A stretch of 19,986 nt of DNA from JAFKKF01 sp038323025. Its GTDB lineage: Bacteria; Pseudomonadota; Alphaproteobacteria; Rhizobiales; Kaistiaceae. Where the stretch lies: assembly GCA_038323025.1 (NCBI GenBank), contig JBBQGL010000066.1, positions 1 to 19,986 of the forward strand. The letters are read 5' to 3'. Positions 1 to 7,262 of the stretch are shown here, in pieces (positions within the stretch are counted from its first letter, which is position 1; each line of letters begins with the position of its first letter). Under the pieces are notes generated by a model. That model was given only the letters and a program-made list of their open reading frames with translations. It had not been told where the DNA came from and did not search any database. Made by a program: the position numbers and the translations under genes.

Positions 1-27
1 GGGTCTCGGCGGCGGAACAGCATTCGG

Positions 28-618
28 TCAGGCCAGTCCTCGACTTCCGGGTTTCACCGCCGGTATCGCAGCCATTTCAGGCGGGATTTCGTCCGCCCTG
101 TAGGCCGGCACGCGATAGCGCGCAAGCGCGATAAGTGGCGCCCCGACATCGGCCTCGCCGCCCGAACGGTCGATGAGGCATGCTTCGCCTACCACGACCG
201 CGCCAAGCGCCCTCACCGAGTCGATCGTTTCACGGCTGGACAACCCTGTCGTGACGATGTCTTCGACAATGAGGACGCGGGCGCCGCGCGGCATTTCGAA
301 GCGACGGAGGCGAAACTTGCCATCCTCGCGTTCGACCCAAACCGCCGGAATGCCGAGGTGGCGGGCCGTTTCATAACCCGGGACGATGCCCCCAACCGCC
401 GGCGAGACGATCAGGTCGATCTTCCCCAGACCGGCAGCATTGACCTTCGCGGCCAGGGCCCGGCACAGCCGCTCGGTCTTGTCGGGATACATGAACACCC
501 GGGCCTTTTGCAGGAAGACCGGGCTATGCAGGCCGGAACTAAGGATAAAATGGCCCTCAAGGATCGCCCCCGCTTCGCGGAAGATCCCGAGCACTTCGGC
601 TTCGGTCATGTCAGGCAT
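28..618 (-). CDS. pyrE: Orotate phosphoribosyltransferase
   Basis: Transfers the phosphoribosyl group of PRPP to orotate to make OMP in the cytoplasm (de novo pyrimidine synthesis). The 196-aa protein has the usual length. The PRPP-binding loop VEDIVTTG lies at residues 118-125. The N-terminal LEGHFILSSGLHSPVFLQKA segment and the SPAVGGIVPGYE stretch (72-83) are typical of alphaproteobacterial PyrE. The ATG at 618 lies inside the last codons of rsh, giving an 8-nt overlap. A second ATG at 609 (residue 4) sits one base past the rsh stop and is an equally possible start. Either way translation is probably coupled to rsh. It is the last gene of the rpoZ-rsh-pyrE run visible here; what follows to the left is outside the window. 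Confidence 0.96.
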   Translation of the reverse strand: MPDMTEAEVLGIFREAGAILEGHFILSSGLHSPVFLQKARVFMYPDKTERLCRALAAKVNAAGLGKIDLIVSPAVGGIVPGYETARHLGIPAVWVEREDGKFRLRRFEMPRGARVLIVEDIVTTGLSSRETIDSVRALGAVVVGEACLIDRSGGEADVGAPLIALARYRVPAYRADEIPPEMAAIPAVKPGSRGLA

Positions 619-2887
619 TGACGCGCAAGGCCGTGCTGACCGCGGGCCGGGCGCGGAGTTCGGTGATCAGGCGGGTCAGGTGCTTCACGTCGAAGACCTC
701 GAGGTCGATGGTCATCACGGAATAGTCCGGCGCGTTCTTCATGTGAATGTTCGAAATGTTCGCGTCGCTGTCGGCGATCACCTGCGCGATCTGGGCGAGC
801 GTGCCAGGCTCGTTCAGGGCGGTGACCTCGATGCGCGCAGGAAATCGCTCGTGTTTCTCCTCGTCGATATCCCAGCGCACATCCAGCCAGCGCTCGGGCT
901 CGTCGTCGAACTCCTTCAGCGCGGGCGACTGGATCGGATAGAGGGTGATGCCCTCCCCCGGCGTCGTTATGCCGACGATCCGCTCGCCCGGCACTGCCCC
1001 GCCTTCGGCGAAGCGCACAGGCATGTCGCCGTGCAACCCACGAATGGGAATGGCCTTGTCGTCGTCGGCGCTTGGGACCGATCGGCGCGAGAGGCCGGGC
1101 ACGCGGAACTTGAGGCCCGAACGGCGCCGCATCCCGAACCAGCCCTCCTCGCTCGACCGTTTGGCGCGCGCCGCCGGCCTCTCTTCCCTGTGATCCGGGT
1201 AAACCGCCTTCAGCACGTTCAGTGACGGGATTTCGCCGCGACCGACCGCGGCCAGCATGTCCTCGAGGTTGCTCTGGCCAAGGCGCGGCACGACCGGCGC
1301 AAGGATCGCTTCCGAATACGAGCGCTGGGCGCGCTGGAACGAGCGCTCGAGTATCCGGCGGCCCAGTCCCGCATATTGCTTGCGGACGGCGGAGCGTGAG
1401 GCCCGCCGAATCGCCGAGCGGGCCTTTCCCGTCGCCACCATCGATTCCCACGCCGCCGGCGGCACCTGGCCCTTGGAGCAGATAATCTCAACCTCGTCGC
1501 CGTTATGCAGTTCGCTCATCACCGGCATGTTGCGGCCGTTGATCCGCACGCCCACCGTGGTGTCGCCGATGTCGGTGTGAACCGCATAGGCGAAGTCGAC
1601 CGGCGTGGCGCCGCGGGGGAGCGCGATCAGCCTGCCCTTCGGCGTGAAGCAGAAGACCTGGTCCTGGAACAGCTCCAGCTTGGTGTGTTCGAGAAACTCC
1701 TCGGGCGTGTCGCCCTCGGCGAGCATCTCGATCGTCCGCCGGAGCCACTCATAGGCCCGGATCTCGTCATTAAAGCCCGACGGCCGCGTGGTTTCTGGGC
1801 CGTGCGCGCCGTTGCCGGCACCATTGGCGCCGTTCGCCTTTTTCGCCGGTCCGACTCCGTCCTTGTAGAGCGCATGGGCGGCGATGCCGTACTCGGCGAC
1901 CCGATGCATCGCCTCGGTGCGGATCTGCAATTCGACCCGCTGGCTGCCGGGTCCGATAACCGTCGTGTGAATCGAGCGGTAGTCGTTCTGCTTGGGCGTC
2001 GAGATGTAGTCCTTGAAGCGCCCGGGCACGCTTGCCCAAGTGGTATGGACGATCCCGAGCGCCGCGTAGCAATCCGCCACTGTGCCGACGATGACGCGGA
2101 AAGCGAGGATGTCGGAGAGCTGCTCGAAGCTCACCGCCTTCCGCTCCATCTTGCGGAAGATCGAATAGGGTTGTTTCTCGCGGCTGGAGACGGTGCTCGA
2201 AAGACCCATCTTTCCGAAGCGTTCGCTCAGCTCCTTCTCGATGCCCTCGATCACCTGGCGGTTGCGCCCACGCAGTTCGCCAAGCCGCTGGACGATGGTG
2301 GCACAGGCTTCCGGATTGACGGTCCGGAAGGCCAGTTCCTCCATCTCCTCGCGCATGTCGTGCATGCCCATGCGGCCGGCGAGCGGTGCGTATATCTCCA
2401 GGGTCTCCTCGGCGATGCGGGCACGGGCCTCGGCGGGCATGTGCTCGAGCGTGCGCATGTTGTGGAGGCGGTCGGCGAGCTTGACCAGAAGGACGCGCAC
2501 GTCCTCCGAGATGGCGAGGAGGAGCTTGCGGAGGTTCTCGCCCTGCGCCGCCTTCTTCGACACGAGGTCGAGCTTGGAGATCTTGGTGAGACCCTCGACC
2601 AGCCGGCCGATATCCTCGCCGAACATGCCGTCGATCTCGGCCCGGGTGGCGTCGGTGTCCTCGATCGTATCGTGGAGTAACGCGACCGCTATGGTCGCAT
2701 CGTCGAGCTTCAGATCGGTGAGGATTCCCGCAACTTCGAGCGGATGGGAGAAATACGGATCGCCGTTGGCGCGCTGCTGCGTGCCATGCTTCTGCATGGC
2801 ATAGACGTAAGCCTTGTTGAGCAGATTCTCGTCCGCGCCTGGGTTATAGCGCGTTATCCGCTCGACCAACTCGTACTGGCGCATCAT
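611..2887 (-). CDS. rsh: Bifunctional (p)ppGpp synthetase/hydrolase Rsh (RelA/SpoT family)
   Basis: Makes and degrades (p)ppGpp, the stringent-response alarmone. The start is placed at the ATG at 2887, giving MMRQYELVER as in other rhizobial Rsh proteins and 758 aa. A TTG at 2902 would add five residues. The N-terminal HD hydrolase domain includes H48 and the H72-D73 pair. The synthetase domain (about 230-342) carries RFKD at 290-293; this RxKD form marks bifunctional enzymes, whereas RelA-type synthetases have ExDD. A Gly/Asn/Ala-rich linker at about 348-370 precedes the TGS domain (about 410-472). An ACT domain closes the protein (roughly the last 75 residues, LNEPGTLAQIAQVI). All catalytic regions look intact. 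It lies 110 nt downstream of rpoZ and overlaps pyrE. Confidence 0.96.
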   Translation of the reverse strand: MMRQYELVERITRYNPGADENLLNKAYVYAMQKHGTQQRANGDPYFSHPLEVAGILTDLKLDDATIAVALLHDTIEDTDATRAEIDGMFGEDIGRLVEGLTKISKLDLVSKKAAQGENLRKLLLAISEDVRVLLVKLADRLHNMRTLEHMPAEARARIAEETLEIYAPLAGRMGMHDMREEMEELAFRTVNPEACATIVQRLGELRGRNRQVIEGIEKELSERFGKMGLSSTVSSREKQPYSIFRKMERKAVSFEQLSDILAFRVIVGTVADCYAALGIVHTTWASVPGRFKDYISTPKQNDYRSIHTTVIGPGSQRVELQIRTEAMHRVAEYGIAAHALYKDGVGPAKKANGANGAGNGAHGPETTRPSGFNDEIRAYEWLRRTIEMLAEGDTPEEFLEHTKLELFQDQVFCFTPKGRLIALPRGATPVDFAYAVHTDIGDTTVGVRINGRNMPVMSELHNGDEVEIICSKGQVPPAAWESMVATGKARSAIRRASRSAVRKQYAGLGRRILERSFQRAQRSYSEAILAPVVPRLGQSNLEDMLAAVGRGEIPSLNVLKAVYPDHREERPAARAKRSSEEGWFGMRRRSGLKFRVPGLSRRSVPSADDDKAIPIRGLHGDMPVRFAEGGAVPGERIVGITTPGEGITLYPIQSPALKEFDDEPERWLDVRWDIDEEKHERFPARIEVTALNEPGTLAQIAQVIADSDANISNIHMKNAPDYSVMTIDLEVFDVKHLTRLITELRARPAVSTALRVNA

Positions 2888-2902
2888 GGCGCGAACGTCC
2901 AA

Positions 2903-2997
2903 CGCCGCGGCCCCGACGCGACAGCGACGGGACCGGCCTAACTCCTCATATAGTATCGCTAAACTTTAAAAGAGCGGTGGAAATCCGCGGTGAGCCT
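2903..2997 (-). promoter_or_regulatory. rpoZ-rsh spacer with CTATAT -10-like box
   Basis: On the minus strand, the 95-nt spacer after rpoZ holds a short stem, GCGG-ATTTCCA-CCGC, followed by TCTTTT. About 20 nt further on it reads CTATATGAGGAG. The first element could be a weak terminator or attenuator and the second a -10 box giving rsh its own promoter. The stem is only four base pairs and I see no good -35 box 17 nt upstream, so both readings are tentative. Confidence 0.25.
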
Positions 2998-3384
2998 TTA
3001 GAAATCGTCGTTCTTGTCCGGCGGGACCATGCTTTCAAGGCCGCGCAGGAGCTCTTCCTCGGACATGCGGTCAAAGGCGACGTCACCGGCATCGCCGGTT
3101 GCCGGAGTGCTCGAAGAGGCGATCATCGGCACCGGCTCGGCTTCCGGCTCGTCGACTTCGACGTATTTCTGCAACGAATGGATCAGATCTTCCTTGAGAT
3201 CGTCCGGCTGAACCGTCTGGTCGGCGATTTCACGGAGCGCGACGACCGGGTTCTTGTCATTGTCGCGATCAACCGTGAGGGGCGAACCGCTCGAAATCAT
3301 GCGCGCGCGATGGCCGGCGAGAAGCACCAATTCGAAGCGATTCTCGACCTTGTCGACGCAATCCTCAACGGTTACTCGCGCCAT
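2998..3384 (-). CDS. rpoZ: RNA polymerase omega subunit
   Basis: Omega binds the beta' subunit, helps assemble RNA polymerase, and in proteobacteria forms part of a ppGpp site. The 128-aa protein starts MARVTVEDCVDKVENRFELV, and AGHRARMISSGSP and NPVVALREIA are the conserved omega segments. The acidic C-terminal tail beyond about residue 75 is typical of alphaproteobacteria. The start is supported by GAGGAG nine bases upstream of the ATG and by a promoter at 3426-3454. Placement next to rsh matches the common rpoZ-spoT/rsh linkage. Confidence 0.96.
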   Translation of the reverse strand: MARVTVEDCVDKVENRFELVLLAGHRARMISSGSPLTVDRDNDKNPVVALREIADQTVQPDDLKEDLIHSLQKYVEVDEPEAEPVPMIASSSTPATGDAGDVAFDRMSEEELLRGLESMVPPDKNDDF

Positions 3385-3696
3385 CTATCGTCTCCTCGGT
3401 CATTTCGGCAGGGAAAGGCGGGCCGCATATAGGCCCCGAAGGGCTGGAATGCAAGAAAATCCGCCCGCCTCCGGCAGTCGACGGAAGTTGATCCGCAAGC
3501 CTCTGGACCGGCAAGGTACTGGCGTTATATGCAATATTCTTGTTTTTCAGAAGATCGCGGCCCGGCCGGCCGGTGAAAGCATAAGTCAGAGGCCCGGCGG
3601 ATTTTTCGCCGAATAGGCGTGGAAGAACCGGCTTGAACGCCGGAGCCGGCTTGCTGCCGGCGGTACCAATTTGAACTTCACGGATGGATCAAAAGC
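3385..3696. other. Divergent intergenic region, rpoZ / NYN gene
   Basis: These 312 nt separate two divergent starts. The left part holds the rpoZ promoter. The right part holds an AT-rich patch (about 3523-3550), then two adjacent short hairpins just before the NYN gene: CCGGC-TTGAAC-GCCGG (3628-3643) and GCCGGC-TTGCT-GCCGGC (3645-3661). Neither is followed by a T run, so they do not look like terminators; they may fold in the 5' leader of the plus-strand transcript. No coding sequence is convincing here. Confidence 0.5.
3426..3454 (-). promoter_or_regulatory. rpoZ operon promoter
   Basis: On the minus strand, TTGCAT (3454-3449) is followed after 17 nt by TATATG (3431-3426), part of a CTATAT box, which fits the alphaproteobacterial sigma-70 pattern CTTG-N17-CTATAT. 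It lies about 40 nt upstream of the rpoZ ATG, with a clear ribosome site between them, so it likely drives rpoZ-rsh-pyrE. Confidence 0.6.
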
Positions 3697-4302
3697 ATGT
3701 TTGACCCCAGAGAAAAGATCGCCCTCTTCATCGACGGAGCCAATCTCTACGCGACTGCCAAATCTCTGAACTTCGACATCGATTACAAGCGCCTCCTCGC
3801 CGAATTCTCGACCAAAGGCTACCTGCTCCGCGCTTACTACTACACCGCGCTCGCGGAAGACCAGGAATATTCATCGATCCGGCCCTTGATCGATTGGCTC
3901 GACTATAACGGCTACACGGTGGTCACCAAGCCCACCAAGGAGTTCGTTGACGCGGCCGGTCGGAGAAAGATCAAGGGAAACATGGACATAGAGCTCGCGG
4001 TTCATGTCATGGAGATGGCCGAGCACATTGATCACCTCGTCCTCTTCTCCGGTGACGGCGACTTCCGGTCCCTGGTGGAGGCCGTCCAGCGTAAAGGCCG
4101 CAAGGTCACCGTCATTTCGACACTGTCCTCGCAGCCGCCCATGATCGCCGATGAGCTCCGCCGCCAGGCCGATCATTTCGTCGATCTGATGTCGCTGCAG
4201 TCGAAGGTCGGCCGCGACCCGGGCGATCGCCCCCAGCGTCAGGTGGAGCGCGTGCAAGCCGAGACGTTCGACAACGAGTTCGACGAAGACGAAACCGTCT
4301 GA
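3697..4302 (+). CDS. LabA-like NYN (PIN-fold) domain protein
   Basis: A 201-aa cytoplasmic protein of the NYN/LabA family, which share a PIN-like nuclease fold and are thought to act on RNA; the substrate is unknown. The acidic metal-binding residues are present: D13 in FIDGANLY, D97 in KGNMDIELAVHVME, and D120 and D122 in LFSGDGDF. The C-terminal tail after about residue 170 is charged and low in complexity. The ATG at 3697 is the natural start. The gene is divergent from rpoZ and is followed 17 nt later by a uracil-DNA glycosylase gene, so the two are probably cotranscribed. Confidence 0.9.
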   Translation: MFDPREKIALFIDGANLYATAKSLNFDIDYKRLLAEFSTKGYLLRAYYYTALAEDQEYSSIRPLIDWLDYNGYTVVTKPTKEFVDAAGRRKIKGNMDIELAVHVMEMAEHIDHLVLFSGDGDFRSLVEAVQRKGRKVTVISTLSSQPPMIADELRRQADHFVDLMSLQSKVGRDPGDRPQRQVERVQAETFDNEFDEDETV

Positions 4303-4319
4303 GTGCGAAGCGCTTTCCC

Positions 4320-4991
4320 GTGGCGAACCGGAGCCTCGTCATCGAGGCGCCCGAGCCCGAGCGCGACTGCCCGTTTTGCCCGCGGCTCGTGGCTTTCCGC
4401 GAGGAATGGCGGCGGGCCGAGCCGGGATGGCATAACGCTCCCGTTCCCAATTTCGGCGGTCTCGACGCCCGCCTGTTGATTGTCGGCCTTGCCCCTGGCC
4501 TGCGCGGCGCCAACCGGACCGGGCGTCCCTTCACCGGCGACTACGCCGGTGACCTGCTGTACCGAACCCTGATCGATTTCGGTTTCGCCGGCGGCACGTA
4601 CGAAGCGCGACCCGACGACGGCCTCGTCCTCGTCGACGCGGCGATTGCCAATGCCGTCCGTTGCGTGCCGCCGGAGAACAAACCCCTGCCGGTCGAGATC
4701 AACACCTGCCGCCAGTTCCTGATCGGCACGATCGCGGCCATGCCCCGGCTTTCGGCCATTGTTGCCCTCGGCCGGATCGCGCATGAGAGCGTCATCGTGG
4801 CTCTGGGCCTCCGACGGTCGGCGTTCCCGTTCGGTCACGCCGCCCGCCACGCCGTGCGTCCCGGTATAACGCTTAGCGACAGCTACCACTGCTCGCGCTA
4901 CAACACGAACACCGGCGTTCTGACGGAAGACATGTTCCGCGAGGTATTCGCTGCCGTTCGCAAGGACCTCGGCAACCTTCCCCCGCGCTGA
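4320..4991 (+). CDS. Uracil-DNA glycosylase, family 5 (UdgB type)
   Basis: Removes uracil, and in this family other deaminated bases, from DNA as the first step of base-excision repair. The 223-aa protein carries the active-site stretch GLAPGLRGANRTGRPFTGD (56-74). In family 5 this lacks the catalytic Asp or Asn of other families. It also has the H190-C-S-R-Y-N195 motif. Cysteines 17, 20, 115 and 130 match the iron-sulfur ligands of family 4/5 enzymes. The start is GTG at 4320, 17 nt after the NYN gene stop, with no strong ribosome site, so it may be translated by coupling. The family assignment is by motif. Confidence 0.9.
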   Translation: MANRSLVIEAPEPERDCPFCPRLVAFREEWRRAEPGWHNAPVPNFGGLDARLLIVGLAPGLRGANRTGRPFTGDYAGDLLYRTLIDFGFAGGTYEARPDDGLVLVDAAIANAVRCVPPENKPLPVEINTCRQFLIGTIAAMPRLSAIVALGRIAHESVIVALGLRRSAFPFGHAARHAVRPGITLSDSYHCSRYNTNTGVLTEDMFREVFAAVRKDLGNLPPR

Positions 4992-5027
4992 CCGTTGGTT
5001 ACGCATCGCGAAATCCGGAGAACGCGC

Positions 5028-5435
5028 ATGCCCGAACTAGACATTTCGACCGAGAAGGTCGCCTGGGTCATCCTCAAGGCGCGTGAATACGAGTCCAAGG
5101 TCTCCTCTTTCGACGAAGGCGATACGGAAACCTCGGATGAACAAGGCACCTCGGTTCTCGAGAACACGAACGACGATGAGACCGTGCGCGAACTCACCGG
5201 CTTCTTTCAGGCGATGAACGAGGACGAGGAAGCCAACCTGGTGGCGCTGGCCTGGATTGGTCGAGGCACCTACACCGCCGATGAGTGGAACGACGCCATC
5301 GCCACGGCGCGCTCCGAGCGCACGACGCGGACAGAACGCTACCTTCTCGGCATGCCGCATCTCGCCGACCACCTTGAGGACGGCCTGGAGGCGCTGGGGA
5401 TCTCGGCGGCCGACGCCGAGGCCGCGATCGACTAA
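5028..5435 (+). CDS. DUF3775-type small protein
   Basis: A 135-aa acidic cytoplasmic protein that I place in the DUF3775 family from memory (moderate certainty). Its function is unknown. The start is ATG 5028 (MPELDISTEKV) because CCGGAG lies 7 nt upstream; a GTG at 4995 is less likely. Recognisable blocks are the N-terminal VAWVILKAREYESKV helix, an acidic middle (about 27-55), LVALAWIGRGTY, and a C-terminal YLLGMPHLADHLEDGL segment. It follows the glycosylase by 36 nt on the same strand. Its stop overlaps the convergent aroE-like stop by 4 nt. Confidence 0.85.
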   Translation: MPELDISTEKVAWVILKAREYESKVSSFDEGDTETSDEQGTSVLENTNDDETVRELTGFFQAMNEDEEANLVALAWIGRGTYTADEWNDAIATARSERTTRTERYLLGMPHLADHLEDGLEALGISAADAEAAID

Positions 5436-6280
5436 GACCCGCCAAATATCTCTTCGAGTTTCCGCCGCATCACCGCGGCATCGGCATCGACGCCGGTCCA
5501 GTATTTGATGCCGATGACACCCTGATTGATCAGCATCCCGAGGCCGTCGAACGCCTTGCATCCGCGCGCCGCAGCCTCCCGGACCAACATCGTGCGGGGC
5601 GGATTGACGATGACGTCTGCCACGACCATTCCCGGCTTCAGCGATCCCATTTCGATGTCGAGCCGCGCGTCGAGGTCCGGGTAGAGCCCGATCGAAGTAG
5701 CGTTGACTACGATATCGGTGCCCGCCGGAATGGGATATTTCGGTGTCCACGCGGCGAGACTGGATCGGGCGGGGGTCCGTTCGTTGAGGAGTGCGACCAG
5801 GGGCTCGCCACGGGCCTGGCTGCGGTTGACGACGGTGATCTCCGTCGCGCCTGCCAGCGCAACCTCCACGCCGATCGCGCGCGCCGCACCACCCGCGCCG
5901 AACATGACCACCCGCTTCCCCTTCGGGTCGACGACTTCCATCAGCGACTTGAGGAAGCCTTTGCCGTCCGTGTTCTCACCGATGAACTTGTCGCCGCGGC
6001 GCACCGCGCAATTCACCGCGCCCATGATCTCCGCGGATTCGCCGAGCCCGTCGAGATGCTGGATGACGGTGACCTTGTGCGGGATCGAGCAGTTGAACCC
6101 GACCCAGCCCATGGCGCGTGCGCCTTTCACCGCATCGCCAAGCTTCTCCGGGGGCACCTCGCAATTGATGTAGCGCGCGTCGATGCCGTGATGGCGAAAA
6201 GCCGCCTCGATCATGGCCACCGTCGGATTGTCGGCTGCCCCTTGCGAGAACGAACCGACAAGCGTGCTGAGGAAACTCAC
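5432..6280 (-). CDS. Shikimate dehydrogenase-like protein (AroE family, divergent)
   Basis: A 282-aa NAD(P)-dependent dehydrogenase of the AroE/quinate-shikimate group. Conserved residues are K69 in SIPHKVTV, N90 in GAVN, the NTDGKGF block with D105, the Rossmann loop GAGGAAR (128-134), NRS (152-154) suggesting NADP use, and Q253 in GMLINQG. The N-terminal S-x-S-P-x-x-H-N substrate-binding motif of true AroE is absent: the segment reads AADNPTVAMIEAAF. The substrate may therefore differ from 3-dehydroshikimate. The GTG start is supported by GGGGAGG six nt upstream. The gene lies 71 nt after a small gene and may be the last of the dapA-smpB operon. Confidence 0.85.
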   Translation of the reverse strand: MSFLSTLVGSFSQGAADNPTVAMIEAAFRHHGIDARYINCEVPPEKLGDAVKGARAMGWVGFNCSIPHKVTVIQHLDGLGESAEIMGAVNCAVRRGDKFIGENTDGKGFLKSLMEVVDPKGKRVVMFGAGGAARAIGVEVALAGATEITVVNRSQARGEPLVALLNERTPARSSLAAWTPKYPIPAGTDIVVNATSIGLYPDLDARLDIEMGSLKPGMVVADVIVNPPRTMLVREAAARGCKAFDGLGMLINQGVIGIKYWTGVDADAAVMRRKLEEIFGGS

Positions 6281-6351
6281 GATCTCCCTCCCCGTTTTCG
6301 ATCATGATACGATTCAGCGCTCGACCTGACGAGGGGAAGCGGCGCGCGCCG

Positions 6352-6780
6352 CTACTTCAGGCGCGCCTGCCGGCCCGGCGTCACCACCGGCGGAACGATG
6401 CGGAACTCGCGATGGGCCTCGGACGGGTTGCGCACCTTTGACGGCCGGCCCTCGGCGGACAGGCGACGATGCGCTTCCGGCCAGGCCGGCACGACGTTGG
6501 TCTCCTGGAGCCAGTGGACTAGCGACGCCTCGTCACACCAGTCGAGAAGGTTGCGCATCACGGCGCGATGCGGGCCCGACAGCACGAACGCCTTCATGGA
6601 CGCTTCGTCGGTCCAGGCAGTACCGGTCCAGAACGTGAGCTTCCGGTCGCGAAGGAACGCGACGGCCAGGTTTCCCGGCACCTGCCCGGCCTGGCGAGCC
6701 GAACGCGCCGCGCCGAGAAAAAAGCGCGGCATGAAGCGCCAGGAGCGCACTCGCAGACGGGTTACGGAAACCGGCGGCAT
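6352..6780 (-). CDS. DUF3291 / spheroidene monooxygenase-like small protein
   Basis: A 142-aa protein. The pattern VTRLRVRSWRFMPRFFLGA, then PGNLAVAFLRDRKLTFWTGT and WTDEASMKAFVLSGPHRAVM, resembles small dimeric alpha/beta-barrel proteins annotated as DUF3291 or CrtA-like. This is by recall, and there is no evidence of a carotenoid role. The start is the ATG at 6780, whose A is the last base of the smpB TAA (TAATG), a strong coupling arrangement. An upstream in-frame start inside smpB is less likely. There is no signal peptide. It is probably cotranscribed with dapA and smpB. Confidence 0.75.
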   Translation of the reverse strand: MPPVSVTRLRVRSWRFMPRFFLGAARSARQAGQVPGNLAVAFLRDRKLTFWTGTAWTDEASMKAFVLSGPHRAVMRNLLDWCDEASLVHWLQETNVVPAWPEAHRRLSAEGRPSKVRNPSEAHREFRIVPPVVTPGRQARLK

Positions 6781-7256
6781 TACCCCTTGTCCCTGAGCAG
6801 GCGTCCCTTCTCCTTGTCCCAACTGCGGCGTTTCTCGGTCTCGCGCTTGTCGTGAAGCTTCTTGCCCCGCGCCACCGCCAGTTCAACCTTCGCGCGGCCA
6901 CGATCGTTGAAGTAGATCTTCAACGGCACGAGGGTCATCCCCTCGCGGTCGACGGCGGACATCAGGCGAGCGATCTCGCGCTTGTGCAGGAGCAGCTTCC
7001 GCGGGCGCCGGGTTTCGTGGTTGAAGCGATTGGCCTGAAGGTATTCCGGAATGTAGGCGTTGTAGAGCCAAAGCTCCTCGCCGCGCGCGCCGGCGTAGGC
7101 ATCGGCAATACTGCTGCGGCCTTCGCGGAGCGATTTGACCTCGGTGCCGGTCAGTGCGACGCCGGCCTCATAGGTCTGGCCGATTTCGTAATTGAAGCGC
7201 GCGCGGCGGTTCGCGGCCGCGATGCGGTTCGCGGGGTTGTCATTTTTTGCGGGCAT
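6780..7256 (-). CDS. smpB: SsrA-binding protein SmpB
   Basis: Binds tmRNA and delivers it to stalled ribosomes for trans-translation. The 158-aa protein has the family signatures NRRARFNYEI, GTEVKSLREG, LYNAYIPEY and RRPRKLLLHKREI, and ends in the basic C-terminal tail (KKLHDKRETEKRRSWDKEK) that enters the empty A site. The gene starts 6 nt after the dapA stop with a poor ribosome site. It shares one base with the next gene, so it sits in a tightly coupled operon. The tmRNA gene itself is not in the window. Confidence 0.97.
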   Translation of the reverse strand: MPAKNDNPANRIAAANRRARFNYEIGQTYEAGVALTGTEVKSLREGRSSIADAYAGARGEELWLYNAYIPEYLQANRFNHETRRPRKLLLHKREIARLMSAVDREGMTLVPLKIYFNDRGRAKVELAVARGKKLHDKRETEKRRSWDKEKGRLLRDKG

Positions 7257-7262
7257 TGGCGG

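Noticed and set aside
386..1225. Long plus-strand frame opposite pyrE and rsh
   Set aside because: It is antisense to two well-supported genes, has no domain pattern, and is the kind of long frame that GC-rich codon use creates on the opposite strand.
1505..2680. 391-codon plus-strand frame opposite rsh
   Set aside because: It lies wholly within rsh on the other strand, and its sequence is rich in His/Asp/Leu repeats typical of complement reading.
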